Positions 15,899-24,515 of a stretch of DNA of 51,791 nt are shown in pieces. Made by a program: the position numbers and the translations under genes. Every line of letters starts with the position of its first letter. Within the stretch, counting starts at the first letter, position 1. This DNA is from Stutzerimonas stutzeri. GTDB lineage: Bacteria; Pseudomonadota; Gammaproteobacteria; Pseudomonadales; Pseudomonadaceae. The stretch is from assembly GCF_013522825.1 (NCBI RefSeq), contig NZ_JAAMQZ010000033.1:1-51791 (forward strand), read 5' to 3'. The notes beneath the pieces are model-generated. The model saw only the letters and a list, made by a program, of their open reading frames with translations. It searched no databases and had not been told where the DNA came from.

Positions 15899-16690
15899 AT
15901 GAACATCACGATCAAACACCTGGCCCTGCGCCTGGCGCCCTGGGCCTTGCCGGTGGCGCTGCTGCTGGCCTGGCAGGGCGCGGTGGCCTTCGGGCTGCTG
16001 TCCACGCGCATCCTGCCGGCGCCGAGCGCGGTACTCGGTGCCGGCTGGGAGCTGCTGCGCAGCGGCGAGATCTGGACGCACCTGGCCATCAGCGGCTGGC
16101 GCGCCGGCGTCGGTTTCGCCATCGGCGGCGGTCTCGGCCTGCTGCTGGGCTTCATCACCGGCCTGTCGAAATGGGGCGAACGCCTGCTCGACAGCTCGGT
16201 ACAGATGATCCGCAACGTGCCGCACCTGGCGCTGATCCCGCTGGTGATCCTCTGGTTCGGCATCGACGAGAGCGCGAAGATCTTCCTGGTCGCGCTCGGC
16301 ACGCTGTTTCCGATCTACCTGAACACCTACCACGGCATCCGCAACGTCGACCCAGCGCTGGTGGAGATGGCGCGCAGCTACGGGCTGTCCGGCTTCGCCC
16401 TGTTCCGCCAGGTGATCCTGCCCGGCGCGCTGCCGTCGATCCTGGTCGGGGTGCGTTTCGCCCTGGGCTTCATGTGGCTCACATTGATCGTGGCGGAAAC
16501 CATTTCCGCCAGCTCCGGCATCGGCTACCTGGCGATGAACGCCCGCGAATTCCTGCAGACCGACGTGGTGGTGCTGGCGATCCTGCTCTACGCCGTGCTC
16601 GGCAAGCTGGCCGACGTCGCCGCCCGTGGGCTGGAGCGTGCCTGGCTGCGCTGGCACCCGGCCTATCAGGTCAAGGGAGGTGCGCAATGA
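15899..16690 (+). CDS. ssuC: aliphatic sulfonate ABC transporter permease SsuC
   Basis: The 263-residue protein has about six membrane helices. It carries the EAA loop typical of inner-membrane ABC permeases (VEMARSYGLSGFALFRQVILPGALPSILVG), which contacts the ATPase. RILPAPSAVLGAGWELLRSGEIWTHL is the family N-terminal motif of SsuC/TauC. It forms the inner-membrane channel for sulfonates that SsuA delivers. GAGGT precedes the start. Its stop codon overlaps the ssuB start as ATGA, so the permease and ATPase are made together. Confidence 0.94.
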   Translation: MNITIKHLALRLAPWALPVALLLAWQGAVAFGLLSTRILPAPSAVLGAGWELLRSGEIWTHLAISGWRAGVGFAIGGGLGLLLGFITGLSKWGERLLDSSVQMIRNVPHLALIPLVILWFGIDESAKIFLVALGTLFPIYLNTYHGIRNVDPALVEMARSYGLSGFALFRQVILPGALPSILVGVRFALGFMWLTLIVAETISASSGIGYLAMNAREFLQTDVVVLAILLYAVLGKLADVAARGLERAWLRWHPAYQVKGGAQ

Positions 16691-17502
16691 CCACGCTGCA
16701 CAGCATCCGTCAGGGCATACCGTCGGGCGGCATTCCGCTGGCGATCGAAGGCATCGGCAAGGCCTTCGGCGAGCGCGAGGTGCTTCAGGGCATCGACCTG
16801 CAGATTCCGGCCGGCCAGTTCGTAGCCGTGATCGGTCGCAGCGGCTGCGGCAAGAGCACCCTGTTGCGCCTGCTGGCCGGGCTGGACCAGCCAAGCAGGG
16901 GCACCATCGACAGCGCCGGCGAGCGCCTGGCGAACAACCGCGACGAGGTGCGGCTGATGTTCCAGGACGCGCGCCTGCTGCCCTGGAAGCGCGTGATCGA
17001 CAACGTCGGCCTGGGCCTTTCCGGCGACTGGCGGCCACGGGCCGAACAGGCGCTGGCCGAGGTCGGCCTGGCCGAACGCGCCCACGAGTGGCCGGCGGCC
17101 TTGTCCGGCGGGCAGAAGCAGCGCGTGGCCCTGGCCCGCGCGTTGATCCACCAGCCGCGCCTGTTGCTGCTGGACGAACCCTTGGGGGCGCTGGACGCGC
17201 TGACCCGCATCGAAATGCAGCAACTGATCGAGCGGCTCTGGCTGCAGCATGGCTTCACCGTGTTGCTGGTCACCCACGACGTCAGCGAAGCGGTGGCCAT
17301 GGCCGACCGGGTGATCCTCATCGAGGACGGCGCCATCGGCCTCGACCTCACCGTGGACCTGCCGCGCCCGCGCAACCGTGGCTCGGCCACATTGGCCGCA
17401 CTGGAAGCCCGGGTGCTCGACCGCGTGCTGCAACGCCCGCCGCTCGCCGAACGCCCCGAACCCGTCAACCCCTTGCCCACGCAGTTGCGTTGGGCGCTTT
17501 AA
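16687..17502 (+). CDS. ssuB: aliphatic sulfonate ABC transporter ATPase SsuB
   Basis: The 271-residue ATPase has Walker A GRSGCGKST, the Q-loop LMFQDARLLPWKRV, signature LSGGQKQR, Walker B LLLLDEPLGALDALTR and the H-loop LVTHDVSEA. The phrase LPWKRVIDNVGLG is typical of SsuB. Two copies bind SsuC on the cytoplasmic side and drive sulfonate import. The start at 16687 overlaps the ssuC stop by four bases and is preceded by AGGGAGG. The protein is related to the orphan ATPase encoded at 3032-3853 but is clearly a separate member. Confidence 0.95.
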   Translation: MTTLHSIRQGIPSGGIPLAIEGIGKAFGEREVLQGIDLQIPAGQFVAVIGRSGCGKSTLLRLLAGLDQPSRGTIDSAGERLANNRDEVRLMFQDARLLPWKRVIDNVGLGLSGDWRPRAEQALAEVGLAERAHEWPAALSGGQKQRVALARALIHQPRLLLLDEPLGALDALTRIEMQQLIERLWLQHGFTVLLVTHDVSEAVAMADRVILIEDGAIGLDLTVDLPRPRNRGSATLAALEARVLDRVLQRPPLAERPEPVNPLPTQLRWAL

Positions 17503-17524
17503 GCAAGCTCATCAGGAGAATGCC

Positions 17525-17740
17525 ATGACCATCAAAGCCATCAACGTACGCAACCAGTTCAAGGGCACCATCAAGGAAATCGTCCTCGGCGACGTGCTGT
17601 CGGAGATCGACGTGCAGACCGCCGCCGGCATCGTCACGTCGGTGATCACCACCCGCTCGGTGAAGGAGCTGGAGCTGGGCGTCGGCAGTGAAGTGATCGC
17701 CTTCGTCAAATCCACCGAGGTCTCCATCGCCAAGCTCTGA
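17525..17740 (+). CDS. ssuF: SsuF, small molybdopterin-binding (Mop/TOBE) protein
   Basis: The 71-residue protein consists of a single TOBE/Mop domain: MTIKAINVRNQFKGTIKEIV, then the beta-rich stretch VLSEIDVQTAAGIVTSVITTRSVKELELGVGSEVIAFVKSTEVSI. Proteins of this kind bind molybdate or similar oxyanions as small rings. In Pseudomonas ssu operons this gene is called ssuF and is needed for growth on some sulfonates and sulfate esters, though its exact task is not known. CAGGAGA stands ahead of the start. It is the last gene of the operon. Confidence 0.92.
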   Translation: MTIKAINVRNQFKGTIKEIVLGDVLSEIDVQTAAGIVTSVITTRSVKELELGVGSEVIAFVKSTEVSIAKL

Positions 17741-17750
17741 CGGAGTGCCG

Positions 17751-17797
17751 CGGCGGCGGCGACCGGCTGGACTCCCGGTCGCTCGCCACCGCCGCTG
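17751..17797. terminator. long GC stem between ssuF and the outer membrane factor gene
   Basis: CGGCGGCGGCGACCGG and CCCGGTCGCTCGCCACCGCCG can pair around a short loop (ctggact), with small internal mismatches. The stem lies between two convergent genes and could stop transcription from both sides, but it has no T-run, so it may equally be a REP-like element. Confidence 0.4.
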
Positions 17798-17849
17798 CTG
17801 CCGATGCAACCGGGCCTGTTGCAGAGAATCTACCCGCTACGGCTGAGGC

Positions 17850-19259
17850 TCACTCCCGTATCCAGCTCCCTCCCAACGCCCTGAACAGATCGACCAGGGC
17901 GATCTGCCGCTCGGTGCTGATCTGGATCAGCGTGGACCTGTCGGTGAAGGTGCTGCGCTGAGCGTCGAGATAGCGCAGATGATCATCCACACCGCCCTCG
18001 TAACGAGCCTTGGCCAAGGCCATGGCCGCCTGGCTGGAATCGGCCAGGGCACGGCGCGCGACTTCCTCACGGCGCAGGGTATCGGTGGCAGCCAGGGCGT
18101 CGGCGACTTCGCGGAAGGCGCCTTGAATGGTGCCCTCGTACTCGGCCACTGCGGCGTCCTTGCGTACCTCGGCCAGGTCGAGGTTGGCGCGGTTGCGTCC
18201 ACCGGCAAAGATCGGCAGCGACAGGCTCGGGGCGAACGACCAGGCCCGCGAGCCGCCATCGAACAGCCCGGACAGTTCGGTGCTGGAACTGCCGAGCGAG
18301 CCGGTCAACGACAGCCGCGGGAAGAACGCCGCGCGGGCCGCGCCGATATCGGCATTGCGCGCCTTGAGGCGGTGTTCGCTGGCGAGGATGTCCGGACGCC
18401 GTTCGATCAGCGTCGAGGAGGTGCCGGGGGCGATGTCCTGGAGCACCAGCAGCGAGTCGCGGGGGGCGACCGGCAGCAGTCGTTGCGCATCGGGCGTGCC
18501 GATCAGCAGGGCGAGGGCGTTGTCTGCCCGGCGCAGTTGGCGTTCGGTGCTCTCGCGTTCGGCCCTGGCCTGCTCGGTCAGTCCCAGCGCCTCCTGATAA
18601 TCCAGCGCGGTGGCGGTGCCCGCCTGACGCCGCCGATTAACCAGTTCCAGCGAGTCCTGGCGGCTGTCCAGGGTCTGTTCGACCAGCGCCAGGCGGCGTT
18701 GCGCACCGTCGCGGGTCAGGTAGGCCTGGATCACTTCGGCGATCAGGCTGATCTGCGTGGCGCGGGTGGCTTCGGCGGTGGCCAGGTAGCTTTCCAGCGC
18801 CGACTCGGAGAGGTTGCGCACCCGCCCGAACAGGTCGAGTTCGTACTCGGTCAGGCCGAGGCCGACCTGATAGGTGCTGGCCACTTCCGAGCGCCCGCTC
18901 AGCGACTGGTCGCTCGGCAGGCGCTGGCGGTTGCCACTGGCATTGGCGTTGATCGACGGCAGGCGGTCGGCACGCTGTACGCGGTACTGGGCGCGTGCGG
19001 CCTCGATGTCGAGCAGCGCCTGGCGCAGGTTGCGGTTGTTGCCCAGGGCGGCTTCCACCACCTGGCGCAGTTCCGGGTCGAGGATGAAGGTCTGCCAGTC
19101 CAGCGCCTCGGCGGTGGCGCCATCGGGGGCTGCGGCTGGCGTGTTCCAGCTCGCGGCCACGGGCGCCTCAGGGCGCTGGTAGCTGGGTGCCAGGGAGCAG
19201 CCGGCAAGGGCCATGGCCAGTACCAGCAGCGCCGGGCGGAACAGAAGGGTCGGTTGCAT
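17850..19259 (-). CDS. RND efflux outer membrane factor lipoprotein (OprM/NodT family)
   Basis: The 469-residue product has a lipoprotein signal (LAMALAGC, lipidated Cys21). It then has two repeats of the TolC/OprM fold: the first around PELRQVVEAALGNNRNLRQALLDIEAARAQYRVQRADRLPSI, the second around RRPDILASEHRLKARNADIGAARAAFFPRLSLTGS. It forms the trimeric outer-membrane tunnel of the efflux system. The start MQPTL at 19259 is preferred because GAGGA lies nine bases upstream. A start three codons earlier overlaps the pump stop as ATGA but would have its ribosome site directly touching the start. It is the last gene of the pump operon, which has the order adaptor, pump, outer membrane factor, as in mexPQ-opmE. 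Confidence 0.93.
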   Translation of the reverse strand: MQPTLLFRPALLVLAMALAGCSLAPSYQRPEAPVAASWNTPAAAPDGATAEALDWQTFILDPELRQVVEAALGNNRNLRQALLDIEAARAQYRVQRADRLPSINANASGNRQRLPSDQSLSGRSEVASTYQVGLGLTEYELDLFGRVRNLSESALESYLATAEATRATQISLIAEVIQAYLTRDGAQRRLALVEQTLDSRQDSLELVNRRRQAGTATALDYQEALGLTEQARAERESTERQLRRADNALALLIGTPDAQRLLPVAPRDSLLVLQDIAPGTSSTLIERRPDILASEHRLKARNADIGAARAAFFPRLSLTGSLGSSSTELSGLFDGGSRAWSFAPSLSLPIFAGGRNRANLDLAEVRKDAAVAEYEGTIQGAFREVADALAATDTLRREEVARRALADSSQAAMALAKARYEGGVDDHLRYLDAQRSTFTDRSTLIQISTERQIALVDLFRALGGSWIRE

Positions 19260-19264
19260 GCTGA

Positions 19265-22200
19265 TCATTCCTCGATCCGGTCGATGGGGGCGTCCTGCGC
19301 GGACGACGACTGCGGCGTGCTGCGCAGCAGCGACAGCACCCAGACGAAGAAGACCGGCACGAAGATCACCCCGAGCAGCGTGGCGCTGAACATGCCGCCG
19401 ATCACCCCGGTGCCGATGGCGCGCTGGCTGGCCGCACCGGCGCCGCTGGCGATCACCAGCGGTACCACGCCGAGCATGAAAGCCATCGAGGTCATGATGA
19501 TCGGACGGAAACGCAGGCGCGCCGCTTCGATGGCCGCATCGCGCAGGGAGTAGCCCTGCGCCCACAGGTCCTTGGCGAACTCGACGATAAGGATGGCATT
19601 CTTCGCCGCCAGGCCGATGATGGTGATCAGGCCGACCTTGAAGTAGACGTCGTTGGGCAGCCCCACTGCCGTGACCGCCAGCACCGCGCCGAGGGCGCCG
19701 ACCGGCACGATCAGCATCACCGCCAGGGGAATCGCCCAGCTCTCGTAGAGCGCCACCAGCAGCAGGAACACCACGACGAAGGCCAGGGCGAAAAGCATCA
19801 GTGCCTGACCGCTGGCGACGCGTTCCTGATAGGACAATCCCGTCCATTCGTAGCCGATGCCGACCGGCAGCTCGGCGGCGATGCGTTCCATCTCGGCCAT
19901 GGCCTCGCCGGTGCTCACGCCGGGCGCGGCATCGCCGGCGATGCGGATCGACGGGTAACCGTTGTAGCGGGCGATCTGCACCGCACCTTCTTCCCATTGC
20001 GTGGTGACGAAGGCGCTCAGCGGAACCTGGGCGCCGCTGTCATTGGGCACGTGCAGCTTGAGCACGCTTTCCGGGGTCATCCGCTCGGCCTGTTCGGCCT
20101 GCACCACTACCCGTTGCTGACGACCGGCATTGGCGAAGTCGTTGATCACCGCCGAGCCGAAGGCGGTGGACAGGGCGCTGCTGATCGACTCGAAACTCAC
20201 ACCGAGCGCCCGCGCCTTGTCGCGGTCGATGAGCAGGCGCAGCTGTGGCGCCTCACCCAGACCTTCCATCATCGCGTAGAGGATTTTCGGGTTGCCGTTG
20301 GCCTTTCCCAGCACCTCGTCGCGGGCGGCGAGCAAGGCCTCGCGCCCGAGGTTGGCGCGATCCTGCAGACGCAGGGCGAAACCGCCGGAGTTGCCCAGGC
20401 CTTCGATCGGTGGGGGCGATACGGCCATGATCGCGCCGTCATCGAGGTTGGCGAAGCGCTGGTTGACTGCGGCGATTTCATCGTCCGCCGACTGGCCCTT
20501 GCCGCGCACCGACCAGTCCTTGAGCACGGGGAAGGCCAGCGCCGCATTCTCGCCCATGCCGGAAAAGCTGAACCCCAGCACCAGGAACGAGGTGTCCACA
20601 CTCTCGCGCGACATCAGGAACGCTTCCAGCTCCGCGCCGGTGGCCGAGGTGCGCGCCCGGGTGGCGCCCGGCGGCAACTGCACGTCGACGATCATGTAGC
20701 CCTGGTCTTCCACCGGCACGAAGGATTCCGGCAGGCGCAGGTAGAAGAAGCCCATCAGCACGACGATGCCCAGGTAGATCAGCATGACGCGCCCCGCGCG
20801 TGGCACCAGCTTGCCGTTGAGCGCGCTGTAGCGCTGGGTCAGGCGGGTGAACAGGCGGTTGAAGGCGCCGAAGAAGCCACGCTTCTCATGGTGCCCCTGG
20901 GCAATCGGCTTGAGCAGGGTGGCGCACAGCGCCGGGGTGAAGGTCAGGGCGAGGAAACCCGAGAACAGGATCGACACCGCCAGCGACAGGGAGAACTGCT
21001 GGTAGATCACCCCCACGGAACCGGCCATGAACGCCAGCGGCAGGAATACCGCCGACAGCACCAGGGTGATGCCGAGAATCGCCCCGGATACCTGTCCCAT
21101 GGCCTTGACCGTGGCCCGGGCCGGCGGCAGGCCTTCCTCGGCCATGATCCGCTCGACGTTCTCCACCACCACGATGGCGTCATCCACCAGGATACCGATG
21201 GCCAGCACCATGCCGAACATGGTCATCATGTTCACCGAGAAACCCAGCAGGTACATGAAGGTCAGGGTGCCGAGCAGGCACACCGGCACCACGATGCTCG
21301 GGATCAGGGTGTAGCGCACGTTCTGCAGGAACAGGAACATCACCAGGAACACCAGCACCATGGCTTCGATCAGGGTGTAGATGACCTTGTCGATGGCCAC
21401 GTCGACGAAGCGCGAGGTGTCGTAAGGCACCGAGACCTCGACGTTGTCCGGGAAGTTGACTGACAGCTCCTCAAGGCGCTCCTTCACCGCCCTGGCCGTC
21501 TGGATCGCGTTGGCCCCCGGCGAAAGCTGCACGGCGGCGGCCACCGCCGGCTTGCCGTTCTGCCGCGAGGCGAAGTTGTAGTCCTGGCTGCCCACCTCGA
21601 TGCGCGCCACCTCGCCGAGGGTCACGCTGGAACCGTCCGGGTTGGCGCGCAGCACGATACGCGCGAACTCATCGACATTGTCCAGGGTGCCCTTGACCGC
21701 CAGGGTCGCGGTCAGCTCCTGTTCGGTCGAGCCCGGTGCGCTGCCGAAAGCACCGGCTGGCACCTGCACGTTCTGGCCGCGAATGGCCGCATTGACGTCG
21801 TCGATCGACAGGCCGTAACCGACCAGCTTCTGCGGGTCGATCCAGACGCGCATGGCCGCTTCGGAGGCGAAGAACTGCAGCTTGCCGACACCGGGGATGC
21901 GGCGGATCTCGTTGTTGAGGTTGCGTGCGGCGTAATCCGCCAGCGCCGTGGTGTCCTCGTTGCCGCTATTGTCCTTGTAGCTGAGGGCGTAGATCAGCAG
22001 AAAGCCGGCGTTGGCCTGCTCGGTCTGGATGCCAAGGTTGAGCACCGCCTGCGGCATGCGCGCCTCGGCCTTCTTCAGGCGGTTCTGCACATCCACCTGG
22101 GCCAGTTCCGGGTTGATGCCCGGCTCGAAGGTCACGGTGATTTCGGCGATGCCGTTGGCATTGCTGGTGGACTCGAAATAGAGCATGCCCTTGGCACCGT

Positions 22201-22408
22201 TGAGCTCTTCTTCGATGACACTGGTAACCGAGTCGACCAGCACCCTGGCCGAAGCGCCCGGGTAGGTGGCGGTCACGCTGATCTGCGGCGGCGCCACGCT
22301 GGGGTACTGCGCCACCGGCAGATAGGGAATGGCCAGCAGCCCGGCCATGGAGATGAACAGGGCGACGACCCAAGCGAAGTTGGGGCGTCTGATGAAGAAC
22401 AGAGACAT
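19265..22408 (-). CDS. RND multidrug efflux pump, HAE1 family inner membrane transporter
   Basis: The 1047-residue protein is an AcrB/MexB-type transporter. It starts MSLFFIRRPNFAWVVALFISMAGLLAIPYLPVAQYP and has the usual 12 membrane helices with two large periplasmic loops. GILVDDAIVVVENVERIM holds the two Asp residues of helix 4 that carry protons. Motifs such as PGASARVLVDSVTSVIEEELNG and ALYESWAIPLAVML fit the family. It exports drugs, solvents or other toxic compounds by proton antiport. The nearest named relatives by style are MexQ/AdeB-type pumps, but a specific substrate cannot be read. It lies 20 bp after the adaptor gene, and its stop lies 5 bp before the preferred start of the outer membrane factor. 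Confidence 0.95.
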   Translation of the reverse strand: MSLFFIRRPNFAWVVALFISMAGLLAIPYLPVAQYPSVAPPQISVTATYPGASARVLVDSVTSVIEEELNGAKGMLYFESTSNANGIAEITVTFEPGINPELAQVDVQNRLKKAEARMPQAVLNLGIQTEQANAGFLLIYALSYKDNSGNEDTTALADYAARNLNNEIRRIPGVGKLQFFASEAAMRVWIDPQKLVGYGLSIDDVNAAIRGQNVQVPAGAFGSAPGSTEQELTATLAVKGTLDNVDEFARIVLRANPDGSSVTLGEVARIEVGSQDYNFASRQNGKPAVAAAVQLSPGANAIQTARAVKERLEELSVNFPDNVEVSVPYDTSRFVDVAIDKVIYTLIEAMVLVFLVMFLFLQNVRYTLIPSIVVPVCLLGTLTFMYLLGFSVNMMTMFGMVLAIGILVDDAIVVVENVERIMAEEGLPPARATVKAMGQVSGAILGITLVLSAVFLPLAFMAGSVGVIYQQFSLSLAVSILFSGFLALTFTPALCATLLKPIAQGHHEKRGFFGAFNRLFTRLTQRYSALNGKLVPRAGRVMLIYLGIVVLMGFFYLRLPESFVPVEDQGYMIVDVQLPPGATRARTSATGAELEAFLMSRESVDTSFLVLGFSFSGMGENAALAFPVLKDWSVRGKGQSADDEIAAVNQRFANLDDGAIMAVSPPPIEGLGNSGGFALRLQDRANLGREALLAARDEVLGKANGNPKILYAMMEGLGEAPQLRLLIDRDKARALGVSFESISSALSTAFGSAVINDFANAGRQQRVVVQAEQAERMTPESVLKLHVPNDSGAQVPLSAFVTTQWEEGAVQIARYNGYPSIRIAGDAAPGVSTGEAMAEMERIAAELPVGIGYEWTGLSYQERVASGQALMLFALAFVVVFLLLVALYESWAIPLAVMLIVPVGALGAVLAVTAVGLPNDVYFKVGLITIIGLAAKNAILIVEFAKDLWAQGYSLRDAAIEAARLRFRPIIMTSMAFMLGVVPLVIASGAGAASQRAIGTGVIGGMFSATLLGVIFVPVFFVWVLSLLRSTPQSSSAQDAPIDRIEE

Positions 22409-22428
22409 GGTATTTCCTCGGCTGCCGC

Positions 22429-23595
22429 TTACTGCGCCTGGGACTGCTGATCGGCTTGCGCCTCGGCAGCGGCTTGTCTGGGGACGACCTTGTCGCCTGG
22501 GCTGACGGCGCCCAGCGAACTGACGATGACCCGCTCGCCGACCTTCAGGCCTTCGCTGATCTGCCAGCGTGAACCCTGCATGGCGCCGGTCTTGACCGGG
22601 CGACTCTCGACCCTGTCGTCGGCACCGAGCAGCAGCACACTGGCCTGGCCATCAGCCGTACGCCGCACCGCGCGCTGCGGCAGCAGAATGGCGTCCTGAT
22701 CCAGGCCCTGGGGCGTACGAACGCGTACATACATACCCGGCAGCAGCACGCCCTCGGGATTGTCGAAACGCCCGCGCAGGGCGATCTGGCCGGTGCTGCG
22801 ATCCACCGCTACATCGGTGAACAACAGAGTGCCGTGGCTTTCGATATCGGTGCCCTCGACCCGCAATGACAGCGCCTTGTCCTCATCGCCGGAGACCCGA
22901 CCGGCGGCGATGGCAGCACGCAGACGCAGGGCATCGGCAGCCGGCTGGGTGAAATCGGCGTACACCGGGTCGAGTTGCTGGATGCGCGCCAGCAGGGTGG
23001 TTTCGCCCTGGCCGACCAGCGCACCTTCGGTGACCTGGGCACGACCGATACGCCCGGCAATCGGCGCACGCACTGCGGCATAGTCGATATCCAGCTGGGC
23101 GGTTTCCACATTGGCCTGGGCCGAGCGCCTGTCCGCCTGGGCGGTCTGCAGGGCGGCTTTGGCCGCGTCGAAATCCTGCTGGCTGACCGCCTCGATCTTC
23201 ACCAGCGGCTCATAGCGCCGGACCGTAGCCTGGGCCTGGAACAGTTGCGCCTCGGCTCTGGCCAGTTCAGCCTGGGCGCGCGACAGCGCCGCCTTGAACG
23301 GTGCCGGATCGATCTGGAACAGCAGGTCGCCAGCCTTGACGTCGGTGCCTTCCTCGAACTTGCGGCTGAGCACGATGCCGGCCACCCGCGCACGCACTTC
23401 GGCCACCCGTACCGGCTCGATGCGACCTGGCAGCTCCGCCACCACGGTGAAGGGTTCGGTCTTGATCGTCAGGATATCGACTTCACGCGGAGCGGCTTCC
23501 TCCCAGCCCTGCTCCGGCTTGTCGCAGCCCGCCAGGCTCAAGATGACCAGCAATGAAATCGCCGGAAAAACCAACCGCTCGCGCATCGTACTCAT
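22429..23595 (-). CDS. RND efflux periplasmic adaptor lipoprotein (MFP)
   Basis: The 388-residue protein has a lipoprotein signal (ILSLAGC, Cys24). Next come the beta-barrel and lipoyl parts (VVAELPGRIEPVRVAEVRARVAGIVLSRKFEEGTDVKAGDLLFQIDPAPF). A long alpha hairpin (about residues 105-180, ALSRAQAELARAEAQLFQAQATVRRYEPL...) leads to the second lipoyl half (YAAVRAPIAGRIGRAQVTEGALVG). It links pump and outer membrane factor. AGGTG stands four bases ahead of the start at 23595. It is the first gene of the operon and divergent from the TetR gene, with the palindromic operator between the two. Confidence 0.94.
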   Translation of the reverse strand: MSTMRERLVFPAISLLVILSLAGCDKPEQGWEEAAPREVDILTIKTEPFTVVAELPGRIEPVRVAEVRARVAGIVLSRKFEEGTDVKAGDLLFQIDPAPFKAALSRAQAELARAEAQLFQAQATVRRYEPLVKIEAVSQQDFDAAKAALQTAQADRRSAQANVETAQLDIDYAAVRAPIAGRIGRAQVTEGALVGQGETTLLARIQQLDPVYADFTQPAADALRLRAAIAAGRVSGDEDKALSLRVEGTDIESHGTLLFTDVAVDRSTGQIALRGRFDNPEGVLLPGMYVRVRTPQGLDQDAILLPQRAVRRTADGQASVLLLGADDRVESRPVKTGAMQGSRWQISEGLKVGERVIVSSLGAVSPGDKVVPRQAAAEAQADQQSQAQ

Positions 23596-23650
23596 GTGTC
23601 ACCTGGGCCGAGCCCATCCTGTTCGAAAGGCGCACATGATCCTTGTTTAT

Positions 23651-23682
23651 ATTCAAATGAGTCAATATTGACTCATTTGAAT
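23651..23682. promoter_or_regulatory. perfect 32-bp palindrome, probable TetR operator
   Basis: ATTCAAATGAGTCAAT is followed directly by its exact reverse complement ATTGACTCATTTGAAT. It lies 56 bp from the adaptor start and 55-94 bp from the possible regulator starts. A possible -10 box TATAAA for the efflux operon lies next to its left end on the minus strand, so a protein bound there would block transcription. The nearby TetR-type regulator is the likely ligand. Confidence 0.8.
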
Positions 23683-23736
23683 CTTTTGTGGACAAAACAG
23701 GCAATTCCTTTTAGAAAGTGTGCTTTTTTATGCAGA

Positions 23737-24330
23737 ATGCCCACCACGTTATCCCTGCCGATGAAGAGCGCCCCGATGGATTTACCCGCTGCCGAAGAAA
23801 AGCTGCTGAAGGCCTTGGCGATCGCCATCGTTGATCACCCACGCGGCACCTTCAAGGAAATCGCCCAGGCCGCCGGAATCAGCAAGGCGACCCTGAACCG
23901 CTATTGCGGCACACGCGACAACCTCATCGAGATGCTGCTCAACCATGGCTCGGTGGTGATGGCGCAGATCATCGAGAGTGCCCAGCTGGAACAGGCGCCG
24001 CCTCTGGAAGCGCTGCGCCGTCTGGTCAACGACCACCTCACGCACCGCGAGATGCTGGTCTTCCTGACGTTCCAATACCGGCCCGATAGCCTCGATGTGG
24101 ATGCCGGTGGAAGCCGCTGGCTGCCCTATTCGGAAGCGCTGGACGCGTTCTTCCTGCGTGGGCAGCGGGAAGGCGTGTTCCGCATCGACATCGCCGCGCC
24201 GGTGCTGGCGGAGATATTCATTTCATTGGTCTTCGGCGTGGTAGATGCACAGCGGCGGGGCCGTGTGGCACCCTCGGGCATGGCGGCGTTGATCGAGCAA
24301 TTCTTTCTTCAAGGCGCAGAACGTCGATAA
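23737..24330 (+). CDS. TetR-family transcriptional regulator of the efflux operon
   Basis: The protein (197 residues from 23737, 184 from 23776) has an N-terminal TetR-type helix-turn-helix: GTFKEIAQAAGISKATLNRYCGTRDNLIEML. A C-terminal ligand domain follows, with several helices (VLAEIFISLVFGVVDAQRRGRVAPSGMAALIEQFF). Regulators of this kind repress a neighbouring pump until a drug binds. The start is uncertain: 23737 opens the frame without a clear ribosome site, and 23776 (MDLPAAEEK) has AAGAG seven bases ahead and begins just before the conserved domain. It is divergent from the adaptor gene, and the 32-bp palindrome between them is its probable operator. The missing Phe/Tyr of the common TetR motif is replaced by NRYCGTRDNL, still within family range. 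Confidence 0.88.
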   Translation: MPTTLSLPMKSAPMDLPAAEEKLLKALAIAIVDHPRGTFKEIAQAAGISKATLNRYCGTRDNLIEMLLNHGSVVMAQIIESAQLEQAPPLEALRRLVNDHLTHREMLVFLTFQYRPDSLDVDAGGSRWLPYSEALDAFFLRGQREGVFRIDIAAPVLAEIFISLVFGVVDAQRRGRVAPSGMAALIEQFFLQGAERR

Positions 24331-24476
24331 CGGCCAATAGAAAAAGCTATCCGCACCGCGACTATCGGAAAGCAACACAGGCAGGCTGACAGCGGTCAGC
24401 CTTGCACGAGCCGGCGCCAGCTCGTACAGGCTTCATTGCTGGAGATCAGCAGCAGCAACTGCCGATGCGAGCGGGC
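24331..24476. other. gap between the TetR gene and glmS
   Basis: The gap holds a perfect hairpin, GGCTGACAGCGGTCAGCC (24384-24401), without a T-run. It may end one or both of the convergent transcripts. The part next to glmS is the predicted Tn7 insertion point. Confidence 0.5.
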
Positions 24477-24515
24477 TTATTCCACGGTGACGGATTTCGC
24501 CAGGTTGCGTGGCTG
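24450..24515. other. attTn7 site, unoccupied
   Basis: The last codons of glmS (RNLAKSVTVE, at 24480-24515 on the minus strand) are the sequence that the Tn7 protein TnsD recognises. Tn7 inserts about 25 bp past the glmS stop, so near 24452 here. The site looks complete, and no transposon end or Tn7 gene is found next to it. Confidence 0.7.
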
